Part shown: positions 48,590 to 58,329 of the stretch, piece after piece
How the letters are laid out: each line of letters begins with the position of its first letter
Numbering within the stretch: the stretch's first letter is position 1
DNA from: Neoechinorhynchus agilis
Taxonomy: Eukaryota > Acanthocephala
Length of the DNA stretch: 64,000 bases
Reading direction: 5' to 3'
Assembly: GCA_051530055.1 (NCBI GenBank)
Contig: CM121342.1
Coordinates: forward strand, 8,060,001-8,124,000
Notes under the pieces: generated by a model
Told to the model about the DNA's origin: nothing
The model's input: only the letters and a program-made list of their open reading frames with translations
Databases searched by the model: none
Program-made: the position numbers and the translations under genes

Positions 48590-50664
48590 CAATGTGCTCT
48601 AAGGAACCAATATGGCAAATCACGAAACCTCAATCAATTAGATCATTACTAATAATATGTGTATGCGCGTGCCTGATTGTAAGGATAATAATAATAACAC
48701 AAACGCCCTTCGAAAACGTTCCCGCAATAGTCACCCGAGGAACACCGGGAAGATTGCATTCCGATAGTTCAAACCTGCCACAACAACGTCCGCCACGCCG
48801 GCTGTTTCAATCGCTGGCGAGGGGGTGCCCAGTCTCTAATGCAAATCGGTCAAATGCAATGTTTGTCTTCGTGACTTCAAACCGAATCTCAGTGGTCTCG
48901 TCCGCTCCCACGATAAACATGGGTCGCATTGCCCTGGATCCAGAAAACCGGCAACTCAGCCTGTCTCTCCGTCTTCATCCAATCCATCCAATCCAACCGA
49001 ACTCACAACTCCCGCGTGACTGGACGAATCCTGCGAGGCGCCAGGCCCTCAGTAGCCTCCAAATTAGCATGCCTGATCGAGCGCATCCTACGTGATTCAA
49101 CTGTACCATCTGACTGGTTCAACCTCATCGCGTTTCCGAAAGCTATCTTACGTGTTCCCACACAAACATCTGAAGCCAACGAGAATCCATCGCTTAGCCA
49201 AAATATTCGCAACAGGTCCGACGCTTTCGAGTCCTTTGAACAAGTCGAGTATCTTGGATGGCAGAGCCATCGCCGTAATTTTCCTCACGACCCGGACTCT
49301 CAACTCCGCGCGAAATGCTCCGAGAAGCTGGAGGACGGCGATCGTGTGCCGTTCGACTTGTAAGCGGAACGGACCGCCTACTCGCGCCGAACAAGGACAT
49401 CCTCGACTCCTTAAAATTGAAGCATCCTCCACGCAGACGGAGTTGCTTCAAGCCAAATTATGATCCGTTGTTCACAGAGTCTGACCGCGATCCCCTCATA
49501 CCCACTACAGTCTCCACCGTCACTTACGCTCTGATATCCTTTCCGCCATCGTCAGCTGGAGGGCATGATGGTTTAAGCCCTCGACACATACGGGATTTGA
49601 CCTGCTTCTCTTCTGGAGCTCAAGGTACACGATTGCTGAAGGCAATCACCGAGCTCACACGCGTAATCGTCCGCGGTTCCGTACCTCCTCCAGTCGCAAG
49701 TCTACTCTGCGGTGCCAAGCTGATCGCTTTCACAAAAAAGGTGGAGGGGTTCGTCCGATTGCCGTTGGTTGTACCTTCCGTCGACTGGCATCCAAAGTCG
49801 CGTGTCAGTTCGCCACCGATCGATTGATCGATCAACTCTGGCCGGTTCAATTAGGAGTCGGAGTTCCTGCTGGAGCCGAGGCGGCCGTACACTCAGCACG
49901 AGGGTATAGTCGAAATGGTATCAATAAGGGAAGGGCTATGGTCAAGCTTGACATGGAGAACGCGTTCAATTCAATATGCCGCACCGAGATGACGGAGGTT
50001 GTCCACCAGCACTTACCAGAAATCTACCAATATGTGTCCTTGTGCTACGACCAGTCCATCATGCTGCTGTTTGGCGAGTCCCAGGTCGAATCAGCAGAGG
50101 CTGTTCAACAGGGTGATCCCCTAGGTCCTCTGCTGTTCGCATTGACGATCAATCATCTTGCCCACAGCTCTTTCTTCAGAGTTATCGATCTGGTACCTTG
50201 ACGACTGTTGCATCGGAGGGGAGATCGACCAGCTCATTCGCGACATCAAAAACATCTCCGAAATGGGTGCCGATATCGGACTATTCCTGAGAACGGACAA
50301 ATGCGAAATCATTTCGGACGACCAAGAGGATGCATCGAGACTGCTCACCGTACTGCCCGGAGCAAAGACAACTGCAACCGACTCAGCTGACATTCTCGGG
50401 TCTCCAATCGGTAACCTGTCTAACCTGGGAAACGTTTCTTTCAAAAGCCATCGATCAATTGCGGCTCATTGCCTCCAGGCTCTTGCACATCGCGCGACAC
50501 GACGCTCTGTTCATACCAGGACGATGTCTGTCGCTTCCGAAGATTGCGTACCTTCTGAGGACTTCTCCATGCTTCAGGTCAGTGCTCACCAGGGATTTCG
50601 ACAACTGCGTTCGATCAACCTTGGCACGAACAAGCACATATTTAAAAACTTACAAGCAAACTGA
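48590..50664 (+). mobile_element. Non-LTR retrotransposon with YLDD reverse transcriptase, few breaks
   Basis: The plus strand encodes most of a reverse transcriptase: HDGLSPRHIRDLT (49,566), VGVPAGAEAAVHSARGYSR (49,855), VKLDMENAFNSICR (catalytic Asp, 49,940), VQQGDPLGPLLFALTINHL (50,103), IWYLDDCCIGGEI (YxDD box, 50,190), GLFLRTDKCEII and ILGSPIGN. The thumb follows. The frame changes near 49,610-49,740, near 49,825, near 50,180 and near 50,440, so only a handful of shifts separate it from one frame and the copy is fairly young. The 48,590-49,300 part is more degraded and unrecognised. The family resembles marine-invertebrate elements with AVKLDFxNAFNS and YLDD, but I cannot place it safely in a clade. 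Confidence 0.85.
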
Positions 50665-50700
50665 TGATGAACCCGACGAGGTTCGAAAAGTCTTTAATAA
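50636..50700 (+). repeat. Penelope-like tail fragment with stem-loop
   Basis: ACATATTTAAAAACTTACAA and four more bases are identical to the hairpin arms at 16.5-16.7 kb. They are followed by CTGATGAT, a 5-bp stem GAACC...GGTTC with loop CGACGA, and GAAA. Position is directly behind the YLDD retrotransposon, so either that element uses such a tail or a separate fragment inserted there. Confidence 0.6.
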
Positions 50701-50975
50701 ATAATCATTTACCGGGTGTAGACCTTTAAACAATAATTCTAATCACATTCTCCGGTACCTCACATATCGACAATCATGACGACAGTTGCAGAATTGGACG
50801 AAAAAGAGGAATTTGTGAACGAAAAGCAAATGTAATGATTATTTGCATGTTAAGCAAGGTCGATATGTGAGGAGGTACCGGGGATATGTGATTGGAAATG
50901 TTTTTGAAAGGTCTACATCCGGTAAATAATTTTTTCGCTTAAAAGTGCTTCGAACCTCGTCGAATTTGTCAAGGA
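50670..50975. repeat. Foldback element with about 100-bp arms
   Basis: Left arm about 50,673-50,790 (GACGAGGTTCGAA, TTTACCGGGTGTAGACCTTT, CCGGTACCTCACATATCGAC) is repeated inverted at about 50,850-50,975 (GTCGATATGTGAGGAGGTAC, AGGTCTACATCCGGTAAATA, TTCGAACCTCGTC). The spacer is about 60 bases. The arms differ at scattered sites, so it is not brand new. Confidence 0.8.
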
Positions 50976-51401
50976 AGGAGAACGACGATGAAACACATTC
51001 ACTTCCTTGCACCCTGAAAGGTTGAACGATTTTTTCAACTTCGCTTTCTCATGACTCCATGAAGCGAATCAAAAAAATTGAAAATGTAAAACGGCCCTAA
51101 AACTTTAACGATGATTTCTTGAGAATTTGGTCTCCAAGTCAATTCTTAAACGAGTATTTTTGGAGCACCATTGCTACTCAAAAATTAATTGAAAAATTAA
51201 GTAAGTCATGAATACTTTTTCACTTAAAATTTTAAGTTTCCCCAACGAATTTTGTGTCTTCCAGAATTCGTCGGCAATGAACACTGATAATTATCTCGGA
51301 TAAAAAAATTTCGAAATGGATTCAGTTGAACGTTCCCTCGTATAAATGGATTTAAGGTTCAGGAGGACCCATGAACCTTTGGGTCCTTATCCGTTAGGAC
51401 G

Positions 51402-52070
51402 TTAATATCCAATCGAGGGATGCCCGTTCTGGAGGTGGTCAGAGGGATTCCTATTCGGATGGGAACTATCCAGTCGGGGGAGGTTCGTTCGGGTGAGAAT
51501 GTGTCCGTTCGTTTGAGAATATCCGGTTAGGTTGGAAGGTCCGTTGTGGTGGGAATTGGTGTTTATTTCTTGCAGTGAGCGCTTGTAAGGTTGGTCTTTC
51601 TTCAGAATCATTTCAAGTACTGATATCCGAGAAGATTGGGTAGCATGGAAAAAGGAGCGTAGGTACAGGGATAATGAAACGAATTAGGATTACAAGTGTT
51701 GTGCTCATGTGAAAAGGGGAAGATGTGTTGTAGAAATTGAGGTGGTATGGTTGAGAGGCGTTTTGATTGTTTTATGAAAATAGCATCAAGGCATTCGGTG
51801 AGTGGGGGGAAAAGTTGTGCAACTTTTAGATACTCTTTTATGAAACATTTCAAGATGACGGATTTAAGATTTGGATAGGTTGCAAAATACGGGGTAACCG
51901 TGAGATAGGGGTGGTAAAATAAAGCAGAAGTAAAATTTGTGGAGATCGGGTGAAGGGATTCCTAAATGTTGATGGCATTTGAGGAGATAAATTTTAAAGG
52001 TATTGAGCTTGAGGGAGAGAGTGAAATGCGAGTCCCATTTCAAGTTTGATTGAAATTGGAGACCCATAAT
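51402..52070 (-). mobile_element. LINE 3' fragment (RT C-terminus and tail)
   Basis: The minus strand carries MGLQFQSNLKWDSHFTLSL, then KIYLLKCHQHLGIPSPDL, then FYFCFILPPLSHGYPVFCN. This is the C-terminal RT region of CR1/Jockey-type LINEs, similar in plan to the element at 22.2-24.0 kb. After one or more frame breaks the tail follows. Tail sequence 51,450-51,610 also occurs inverted at 21,540-21,690. No endonuclease or RT core is present: a 5'-truncated copy, as is usual for LINEs. Confidence 0.72.
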
Positions 52071-52199
52071 TCTTAGGGAGGTTACTCGTTCATTTGGTAG
52101 GTCTGGGGAGGATGTGGGGTTGCGGGAGAGAGGGGATCATTTCGAAGCATTCAGAGAAATTCAGGTGGAGTTTGTGATTGGTACAGAAACTGAGATGGA

Positions 52200-52330
52200 G
52201 TTTGTGATTGGTGCTCAGTGTAAGGTAATCGAACCCCGGCCACTTGCATGACAGGCAGATTTGTCATTAGCTTTTATCCTTAGTCTTAATCCATTTGGAA
52301 CCACTCCAAAACCATCAAATGTCTCCATGT
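52200..52330 (-). mobile_element. tRNA-Asp-like sequence, possible SINE head or pseudo-tRNA
   Basis: The minus strand reads GCCTGTCATGC followed by GGCCGGGGTTCGATTACC. This matches the anticodon arm (CCTGTCACGC, anticodon GTC) and T arm/B box of tRNA-Asp. The D arm is poorly kept (AGCTAATGACAA) and the acceptor stem does not pair, so it is not a working tRNA. It lies next to LINE debris, which fits a tRNA-derived SINE. A short duplication (GAGATGGAGTTTGTGATTGG) lies just beside it at about 52,160-52,215. Confidence 0.42.
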
Positions 52331-52523
52331 CAAGACAATTTTTGAGGTTATTTACGTAATTGTGCAGGAAATTCTGGGAACCTGAACAAAAACTCAGTTT
52401 TGACAAAAGAAAGGGAATGAAACATTCCTTAAACTCGTGCTAAATTGCCAGTCTTGTGTGTGCTTTTTAGTCTTTAAATTTGGATTGCCGGTTGAATTGA
52501 ATACTTTGTTAATTTCATTTCAG

Positions 52524-55397
52524 ATGTCCTTCGATTGGTTCGACAATGACACTGAAGACTCCATCGCACCTTTGAACGCGGACGAACTCGGATATCTCGA
52601 AATGCTGCGATCCAAAGAGCGATTTTACATGAGCGAGGAAATCGTTGATGATTTGGATAAGACGCGTCTGTCGATATTAACGTACCATTCAAAAAAGGAA
52701 CAAAATGAAACAGGCATCGAATTGCTAAATAAACTTTCACAAAAGCTGTCAAAAGCCGCACCAATCGACCAATTTCTCTCAACACGAGCAGAAAATTTTC
52801 AATTGCTTGAAAGGGACCATGCGGCGATGATTTCGTCCTTGGAGGTATTTTTTCATCCCTGCCAAATATTATCCAAATCTCAGGACCGTTTGACCGATGA
52901 AATTGACTGTATTCAAAGACGGCTTCGGTACTTTTCAATTACACGATCACTCGTTCGTAAGCTTGAATCTAACATGATTCTCACCAGTGTCGATATTATT
53001 GCAAACCAAATTCTACCACAGGCAAAGGAATGCCTTGGTTTTATGAGAGCACATCGTGAATACAAAGAGGCTGAAATTTACGAGAACACTCTCCGAGACA
53101 CAGTGATTCCAAAATGTCTTTCTATTCTTAAAGAAAGCTCCATTGAGATTCTGCGGCTGGCTTCCAATGGCCTTTCCAATAGTAAAGATAAAGTTAAAGA
53201 AAACCCATCGTACGAAGAAGTATTCAATCGAGTATATGGTGAGTTTCGCATGAACACTTGTCTTAAGCTGCAACAAATAATCGATGCCATCAGCAGAATC
53301 GAAGATGGCGGTGGTTTAGCTTTTGAAGAGACGGAAAGGAAGTTGGCGAAAATGGTCATTGAAGATTGTGTTATGGCTTATGTTAATTGCCGAAAACAAA
53401 TGATCCTTGATCCAGTTAAAAAGCAAATCGAAAGTCATCACGAGTCAACTGGAAAAATGAAGAAACATTCTTTTGTTTATTATCTCCGTCAATCTCTCGA
53501 TTTGATCTTCGCCGTTTGTGAAAATGAAAACCAATTAATCGGTGAAGTATTCCGATCCATGTCTGGGTCTTCAGCAGCACTATTTTCGATCAATGAACAT
53601 TTATTCAATCACATTTGTGATGCGCTCGTTAAAATATTTTTGGAATGACGACTCCGGGTTTTCATTTTATAGAAAAGGTTTCTTAAAATTCTCGTTACAA
53701 GAAGTTTCACGTGCCTTAAGGTTTAGTAAAAACTCGTCTAAACTAGTTCTGGAAGCAAATTATTTCGTTCTTTTTCTAAATATTCGAAAAATCTAAGTTG
53801 TGTGCGAACTCTGAAGCCATAGAACCACTTAATTTGCACGAAATATTTAAGCTACGATAAGAATTTTAAGATTTCGTCAAGTGGAAAAATTGCCTCAATT
53901 TTAAGAGGAATGTCTAATATATTTAAAAATCACTTCCGATCGCATTTTAAGATTTAATTACTTATTTTACAGTCTCAATAAGTCGTCTTTCTCCGCTTAA
54001 TTCGTCCACTCATAGTCAAAACCAAATGTATCGAGACACTAGCCGACATTGTCAATGCACTTCAACGCGATCCATTAACTGAGGATTCCACTGCGCCCTC
54101 ATCCACTTACCGGTATCCTTCATCCATCCGGACGACTCTGACGCAGTTAATACAAGACTCACAAGAACGTCTTGTATATAGAACCGGAGTGTACACCAAA
54201 AATGATATTTTGCAATACGAGCCGAACTCAGCTGATCTCATGTACCCAGAACGTCTCCAATTGATGCAATCAATCGCCAATGAACAAAGCGGCAAAAATA
54301 ATTCAAATTCTAAATTTGATCTTCACGGAATGTGGTATCCCACTCTTCGTCGTACTTTACTTCACATGTCCAAGCTTTATTATTGCATCGATGATAACAG
54401 CGTATTTCAGGCTCTGTCACAAGAAATAACTGTCGATTGTTTAAATTGCGTACCGGAGAGCAAAGCACTGGGTAATTTATACATTTTTTGCCTTTAAATA
54501 TACAATATTTGATTTTTAAAATAATCATTGAGACGGGATGGTTTCTTAAAACTTAGAAACAATTCGATATATTTCAATGGAATGAAATACGTTTTATCCG
54601 ATGGATTTATCAATCAAAAATAATTCATTTTTAAAACAAAATTTCTTATCCGTTAAAAGTGAATATGTCAGTTTTATGATTTAAAAGGCTCTTTTTTTAA
54701 GAATTAATCTTTAGATAAACTCATTACTTCGTTGTTTTCACCGTTAACGAAATGCTCTTTGAAACGCAAATTAACATCCCTTCAAATGGCGGCGGTCAAA
54801 ATCAGTGAAAGATCTTCACAATCCGATGGATTATTGTTTCTACTTAAACATCTCCTCATTCTAAGAGAACAAATAATCCCCTTTAATGTCCGATATGCAC
54901 TTGAGGATACTCGCATTAATTTCGGTAAATTAAAGGACGCATTCGGCATTCTACTGCAGCAAACCAAAGAAGATTCGGCTTCTGACTCGCATGGGACCAA
55001 CAGTGTTTTCCTCGAATTTTTAACAAAAGGGCAAGACGTTATTGAAGAATCACTGATTGATTCTCGATCAGAAGTTGATAAAGCCATTCAGACGACTTGT
55101 AAAAAGCTCATTGAAATCTGGAAAGTTGACTGTCGATGCGCAGATGATATTTCCTCCAATGAAAATGCATTTAGTCAAGCGTTTTATGCCGTCAAGGAAT
55201 TTGTTCCATTGCTTAAGTCTACTCTTAACCTATATCTTGCCGATGAACGACTTGAACGAGTTCTATTTCGTCCGATCGGAAATATGATAATTGATAAATT
55301 CGAAAAAGCTACCTTTGAAATGGATGGAAATGCTGATGGATCCTATTTAAAGCAAATCAGACAAATTGTTGATTCGCCTGAGAATACTGTCGAGTAA
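52524..55397 (+). CDS. COG3: Conserved oligomeric Golgi complex subunit 3
   Basis: COG3 is a lobe A subunit of the COG tethering complex, which directs retrograde vesicles within the Golgi. Exon 1 (52,524-53,616) has FYMSEEIVDDLDK, then the conserved FHPCQILSKSQDRLTDEIDC-type region and KLESNMILTS. Exon 2 (about 53,983-54,471) has RPLIVKTKCIETLADIV, QERLVYRTGVYTKNDILQY, DLMYPERLQLM and DLHGMWYPTLRRTLLHMSKL, the strongest family block. Exon 3 (about 54,790-55,397) has LLFLLKHLLILREQIIPF and LYLADERLERVLFRPI. The joined length is near 740 residues, close to the human 828. Start choice: TTTCAG ends exactly at the ATG, so the exon begins at the start codon by cis- or trans-splicing. Donor T|GTGATG and acceptor AATAAG are my best guess for intron 1. 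The intron 2 acceptor is unresolved. Confidence 0.92.
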
Positions 55398-56358
55398 ACT
55401 AGACCATTCGAAACACGATGTAAGTCTTCAACATTCTTATAAATCAACCTTTTTGAATGTTTAAAATCTTTCAGTGCTTTTCACCCTTATAGAGTTGAAG
55501 TTATCATTTGATTCAGAAAACAAAATACGATGTAATCTTGCCATAATTTTTTTAACGATGAAGTCACTAATGGCTTCACAAACATGAGAGTTCTTTGGAT
55601 GTTTTCGTTTCATAAAAAAATCTCGTATTTTCTATGCGATCAGAATCTATTTTATGAAGCAACGTTAAACTTCTATTCTTAAAAAATTAACAGCTATTGA
55701 CTTACCTCTCAGATTTCTTCTTGATTTTTTATTACAGAAAATCGCTTCGATAAGTAGCGTTTTCCACGAAAAGTTGATAGCGACTATTCTCATGGCATCC
55801 TTTTTGTGCCACGGTGAAAAAATTACACGATGTTAGTAACACTTTAAAACATTAGTAAAATTTTTTTAAGATTGAAAGTCCTTCAAACGATCGGCAATAA
55901 AAATATTGCTCCAGCCAATAACGTACTGAGAGTTGTGTAATTAAATTGTGCAACCAATCAGCGTGAGTAAAAATAAAATTAGCAAAAAACACGAGTGTTT
56001 TATTTGCAGAAACCAGACCACCTTAGCGACTATCATTGCGCAGTAACATAAAACAATGTGGTTTGTTCAGGTACGAAAACAAAGACGAACACCCACTAAG
56101 CGCCTTCGTTTAGGTAGCGAAATAGTTTCTTTCGGTTAGTCTCCTAATACGTCATTATCGATTACACAATTTCTTTCTGCAAATACATCGAAGGTCATAG
56201 TAACCAAGTTTAGACTCTTTAGGATTCGTTAATTCCTTTTTGTGGGAACAAGATTTCTATTGTTAACGTGTCTTCATTTCTGCCTTGAAATCGGATGGTG
56301 CTATTTGATCGATTTGAATATCTCGCTAGCAGTACAACGGGGCAATGCTGCCAGCGTG
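55398..56358. other. Intergenic region, no gene recognised
   Basis: COG3 3' flank and the region upstream of PYM. No coding or RNA gene could be supported. Confidence 0.4.
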
Positions 56359-56613
56359 ATGGCGACGGTCGAGGAAGGACAAAAGCTGGAATCGGCGGGA
56401 GGTGGTGAGTGTGTTAATTGTCGAGAAATGAAGATTGATTGAATATATTTGTAAACAGGGGAAAAAAACATTTCCAATTAAAAAATTTGGTAAAAGGGTT
56501 AAAAATGTGCATTGGACAATGGTCGAAAGTTGTTTGATATTTTCGCAGCTAAAGTCACCACTGGAAACGATCATAAACAATTGAATCGACCAAGTGTGAA
56601 TACGTCCTTATGA
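56359..56613 (+). CDS. Possible tiny two-exon ORF upstream of PYM
   Basis: ATG at 56,359 begins MATVEEGQKLESAGG and meets a good donor (G|GTGAGT, 56,405). An acceptor TTTTCGCAG (ending 56,548) continues in frame with AKVTTGNDHKQLNRPSVN and a stop at 56,613, about 36 residues in all. No family is recognised. It could be an upstream leader exon of another transcript. The 3' part overlaps a short direct repeat (TCGACCAAGTGTGAATACGT, recurring as TCGACCAAGTATGAATACGT near 56,648). Confidence 0.25.
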
Positions 56614-56870
56614 TTAGACAAATTTGAAGTCGAAAAAAACCACTGGAATCGACCAAGTATGAATACGTAATGGTGATTGGATGGAGTGTTAGAACCATTG
56701 GTTTATTGAAACCGCCAAAATATTTCTTGTATAGAATTGTACATTTGATAAAGAAATCAGATTCATCATCAAATTTTGTGTGTACGAGAGATTTGTTAAG
56801 ATCTGTCTGCGTGTTTTATGCCGATTTTTTACAGTCCAATTTTCTTAATAATTCGATAAATATTTTTAAG

Positions 56871-57317
56871 ATGGCTCATAGAAGACCGGACGTTCTTTAT
56901 GACAGCGATACTGATGAGTACTACATTCCCAGTGAAATGCGTCCAGATGGGCGACGGACCCGATCGATGCGAGTACGGCGGGATTATGTGCCGGATATTT
57001 ATCAGAAGCCATATATAATACCACAAAGAAGAGTTGAAGAGCGTAAGAACAAATGCTCTCCGCGGTTCGATCTGGACGAAAAATGCCGCCAGACCAATAA
57101 AGGCGATTCGAACCAAAGGTCGGTAGAGAAAGAAGGTTCCAATTCTAGCACAGTGGCACGATCAATCTCTTCACATAAAGCCCCATGTGTAGACGAAGTC
57201 CCAACGGTTAGAGAGTATCTTAGAAAAACACGAGGGTCCATTGAAGAATCGAAAGTGGACCCGAAACTTGTTGATTTAATTGAACAAATCAAGAATATAA
57301 AGCTTAGAGACGATTAG
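56871..57317 (+). CDS. PYM1: PYM, partner of Y14 and Mago (exon junction complex disassembly)
   Basis: PYM binds the Mago-Y14 heterodimer through its N-terminus and strips exon junction complexes from mRNA in the cytoplasm. The 148-residue product has the family signature near residues 17-45: YYIPSEMRPDGRRTRSMRVR, then RDYVPDIYQKPYI, compared with YIPATQRPDGTWRKxRRVKEGYVPQE in animals. A Ser-rich, charged middle follows. The C-terminus (DPKLVDLIEQIKNIKLRDD) is a short helix like the usual C-terminal segment. It is encoded in one exon. TTTTTAAG ends directly at the ATG, which supports this start over the longer upstream frame (from about 56,670). The tryptophan of the RPDGTW motif is absent here. 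Confidence 0.8.
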   Translation: MAHRRPDVLYDSDTDEYYIPSEMRPDGRRTRSMRVRRDYVPDIYQKPYIIPQRRVEERKNKCSPRFDLDEKCRQTNKGDSNQRSVEKEGSNSSTVARSISSHKAPCVDEVPTVREYLRKTRGSIEESKVDPKLVDLIEQIKNIKLRDD

Positions 57318-58329
57318 ACAAGTGGTTTATTCGAAATATGGGCTTCAAATAAATAGTTAGGCTAAACCGTGTTTAACAAAAATTTAACATTTTATCCAGA
57401 ATCACACACTAAAGTTGTTTGTGCTGCGTTTTTGTCGAAAATTAAAGACATTTTCGAGATGTTTGAGGATTGAATACTGTAAAAGTATTTTTAATTCTTT
57501 GAAATTTATATCATAAAATAAGTAGAGTAAACATGATATGATTTGAAAAAATCAGGTCTTTTGTAAAAGAAACATTAGTATAAAAATATGCGCCAATGAC
57601 CCGTCCTTATCGAGTGAAAAAATAGAAATATCCAAAGTCAAGAACAATCTCAAAATTTGAAGAATTTTATAGATCGTTCGTAAGATTTTTGGACCACGCG
57701 ATATAATAAGAAAATCGGTCGAAATCGTAAACTTTGAAAACCAAACAAAATTTCTATCAGAAAACTGCCTATTTAAAATATTTATCGAAAAAACGTTTCT
57801 TGACAACTGACTTTGAAAAGCAAGCAAAAATTCTCCAAAATTTTTATCAGAAAACTGCTTATTTAAAATATTCATCGAAAAAAGTATCTAGACAACCGGT
57901 GTTTTTAATTGAAACTGAAGAGCAGAATTTAGTCGCTCGTCGGTTTGCTGTAATTTATTTTTTGTGCTAGGAGTTGAGGATCAGAAATTAAAAATAAAAG
58001 CGAACTTTGCTTGAAAAATCCGAAATAGTACAAACAACCTTGATAAACGCGTACAAGATTGTGCCTCAGAAATATCGAATTTAATTACTTCCATTTTTTC
58101 CGCAATATAAAAACCACTTTTTTTATCCGCGATTGAGCGAAGGAAATCGCTTTTTAGTTTCGCACCTCATCTTTAGTTTAAAAAAACCCTACATTTTTCC
58201 ACGTTCACTTTCTCCGTACAGTACGAAGGAGTTTAATGGCGCTCACACGCCCCCCGTTTAAATTCTCGCATTATTACTATTCGAAGCTATCATCAATCCC
58301 TATTGGTTTACCGAGTTATAAGTAGCATT
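57318..58329. other. Convergent intergenic region with a tandem duplication
   Basis: Between the PYM and AGL 3' ends. An approximately 85-bp direct duplication lies at 57,734-57,905 (shared TATCAGAAAACTGC, ATTTAAAATATT, ATCGAAAAAA and AGACAAC blocks). A copy of the dispersed hairpin arm (CAGAAATATCGAATTTAATT) is near 58,070. No gene recognised. Confidence 0.5.

Noticed and set aside
52215-52270. Functional tRNA-Asp gene
   Set aside because: The acceptor stem does not pair and the D arm is not recognisable, so it is at most a pseudo-tRNA or SINE head.
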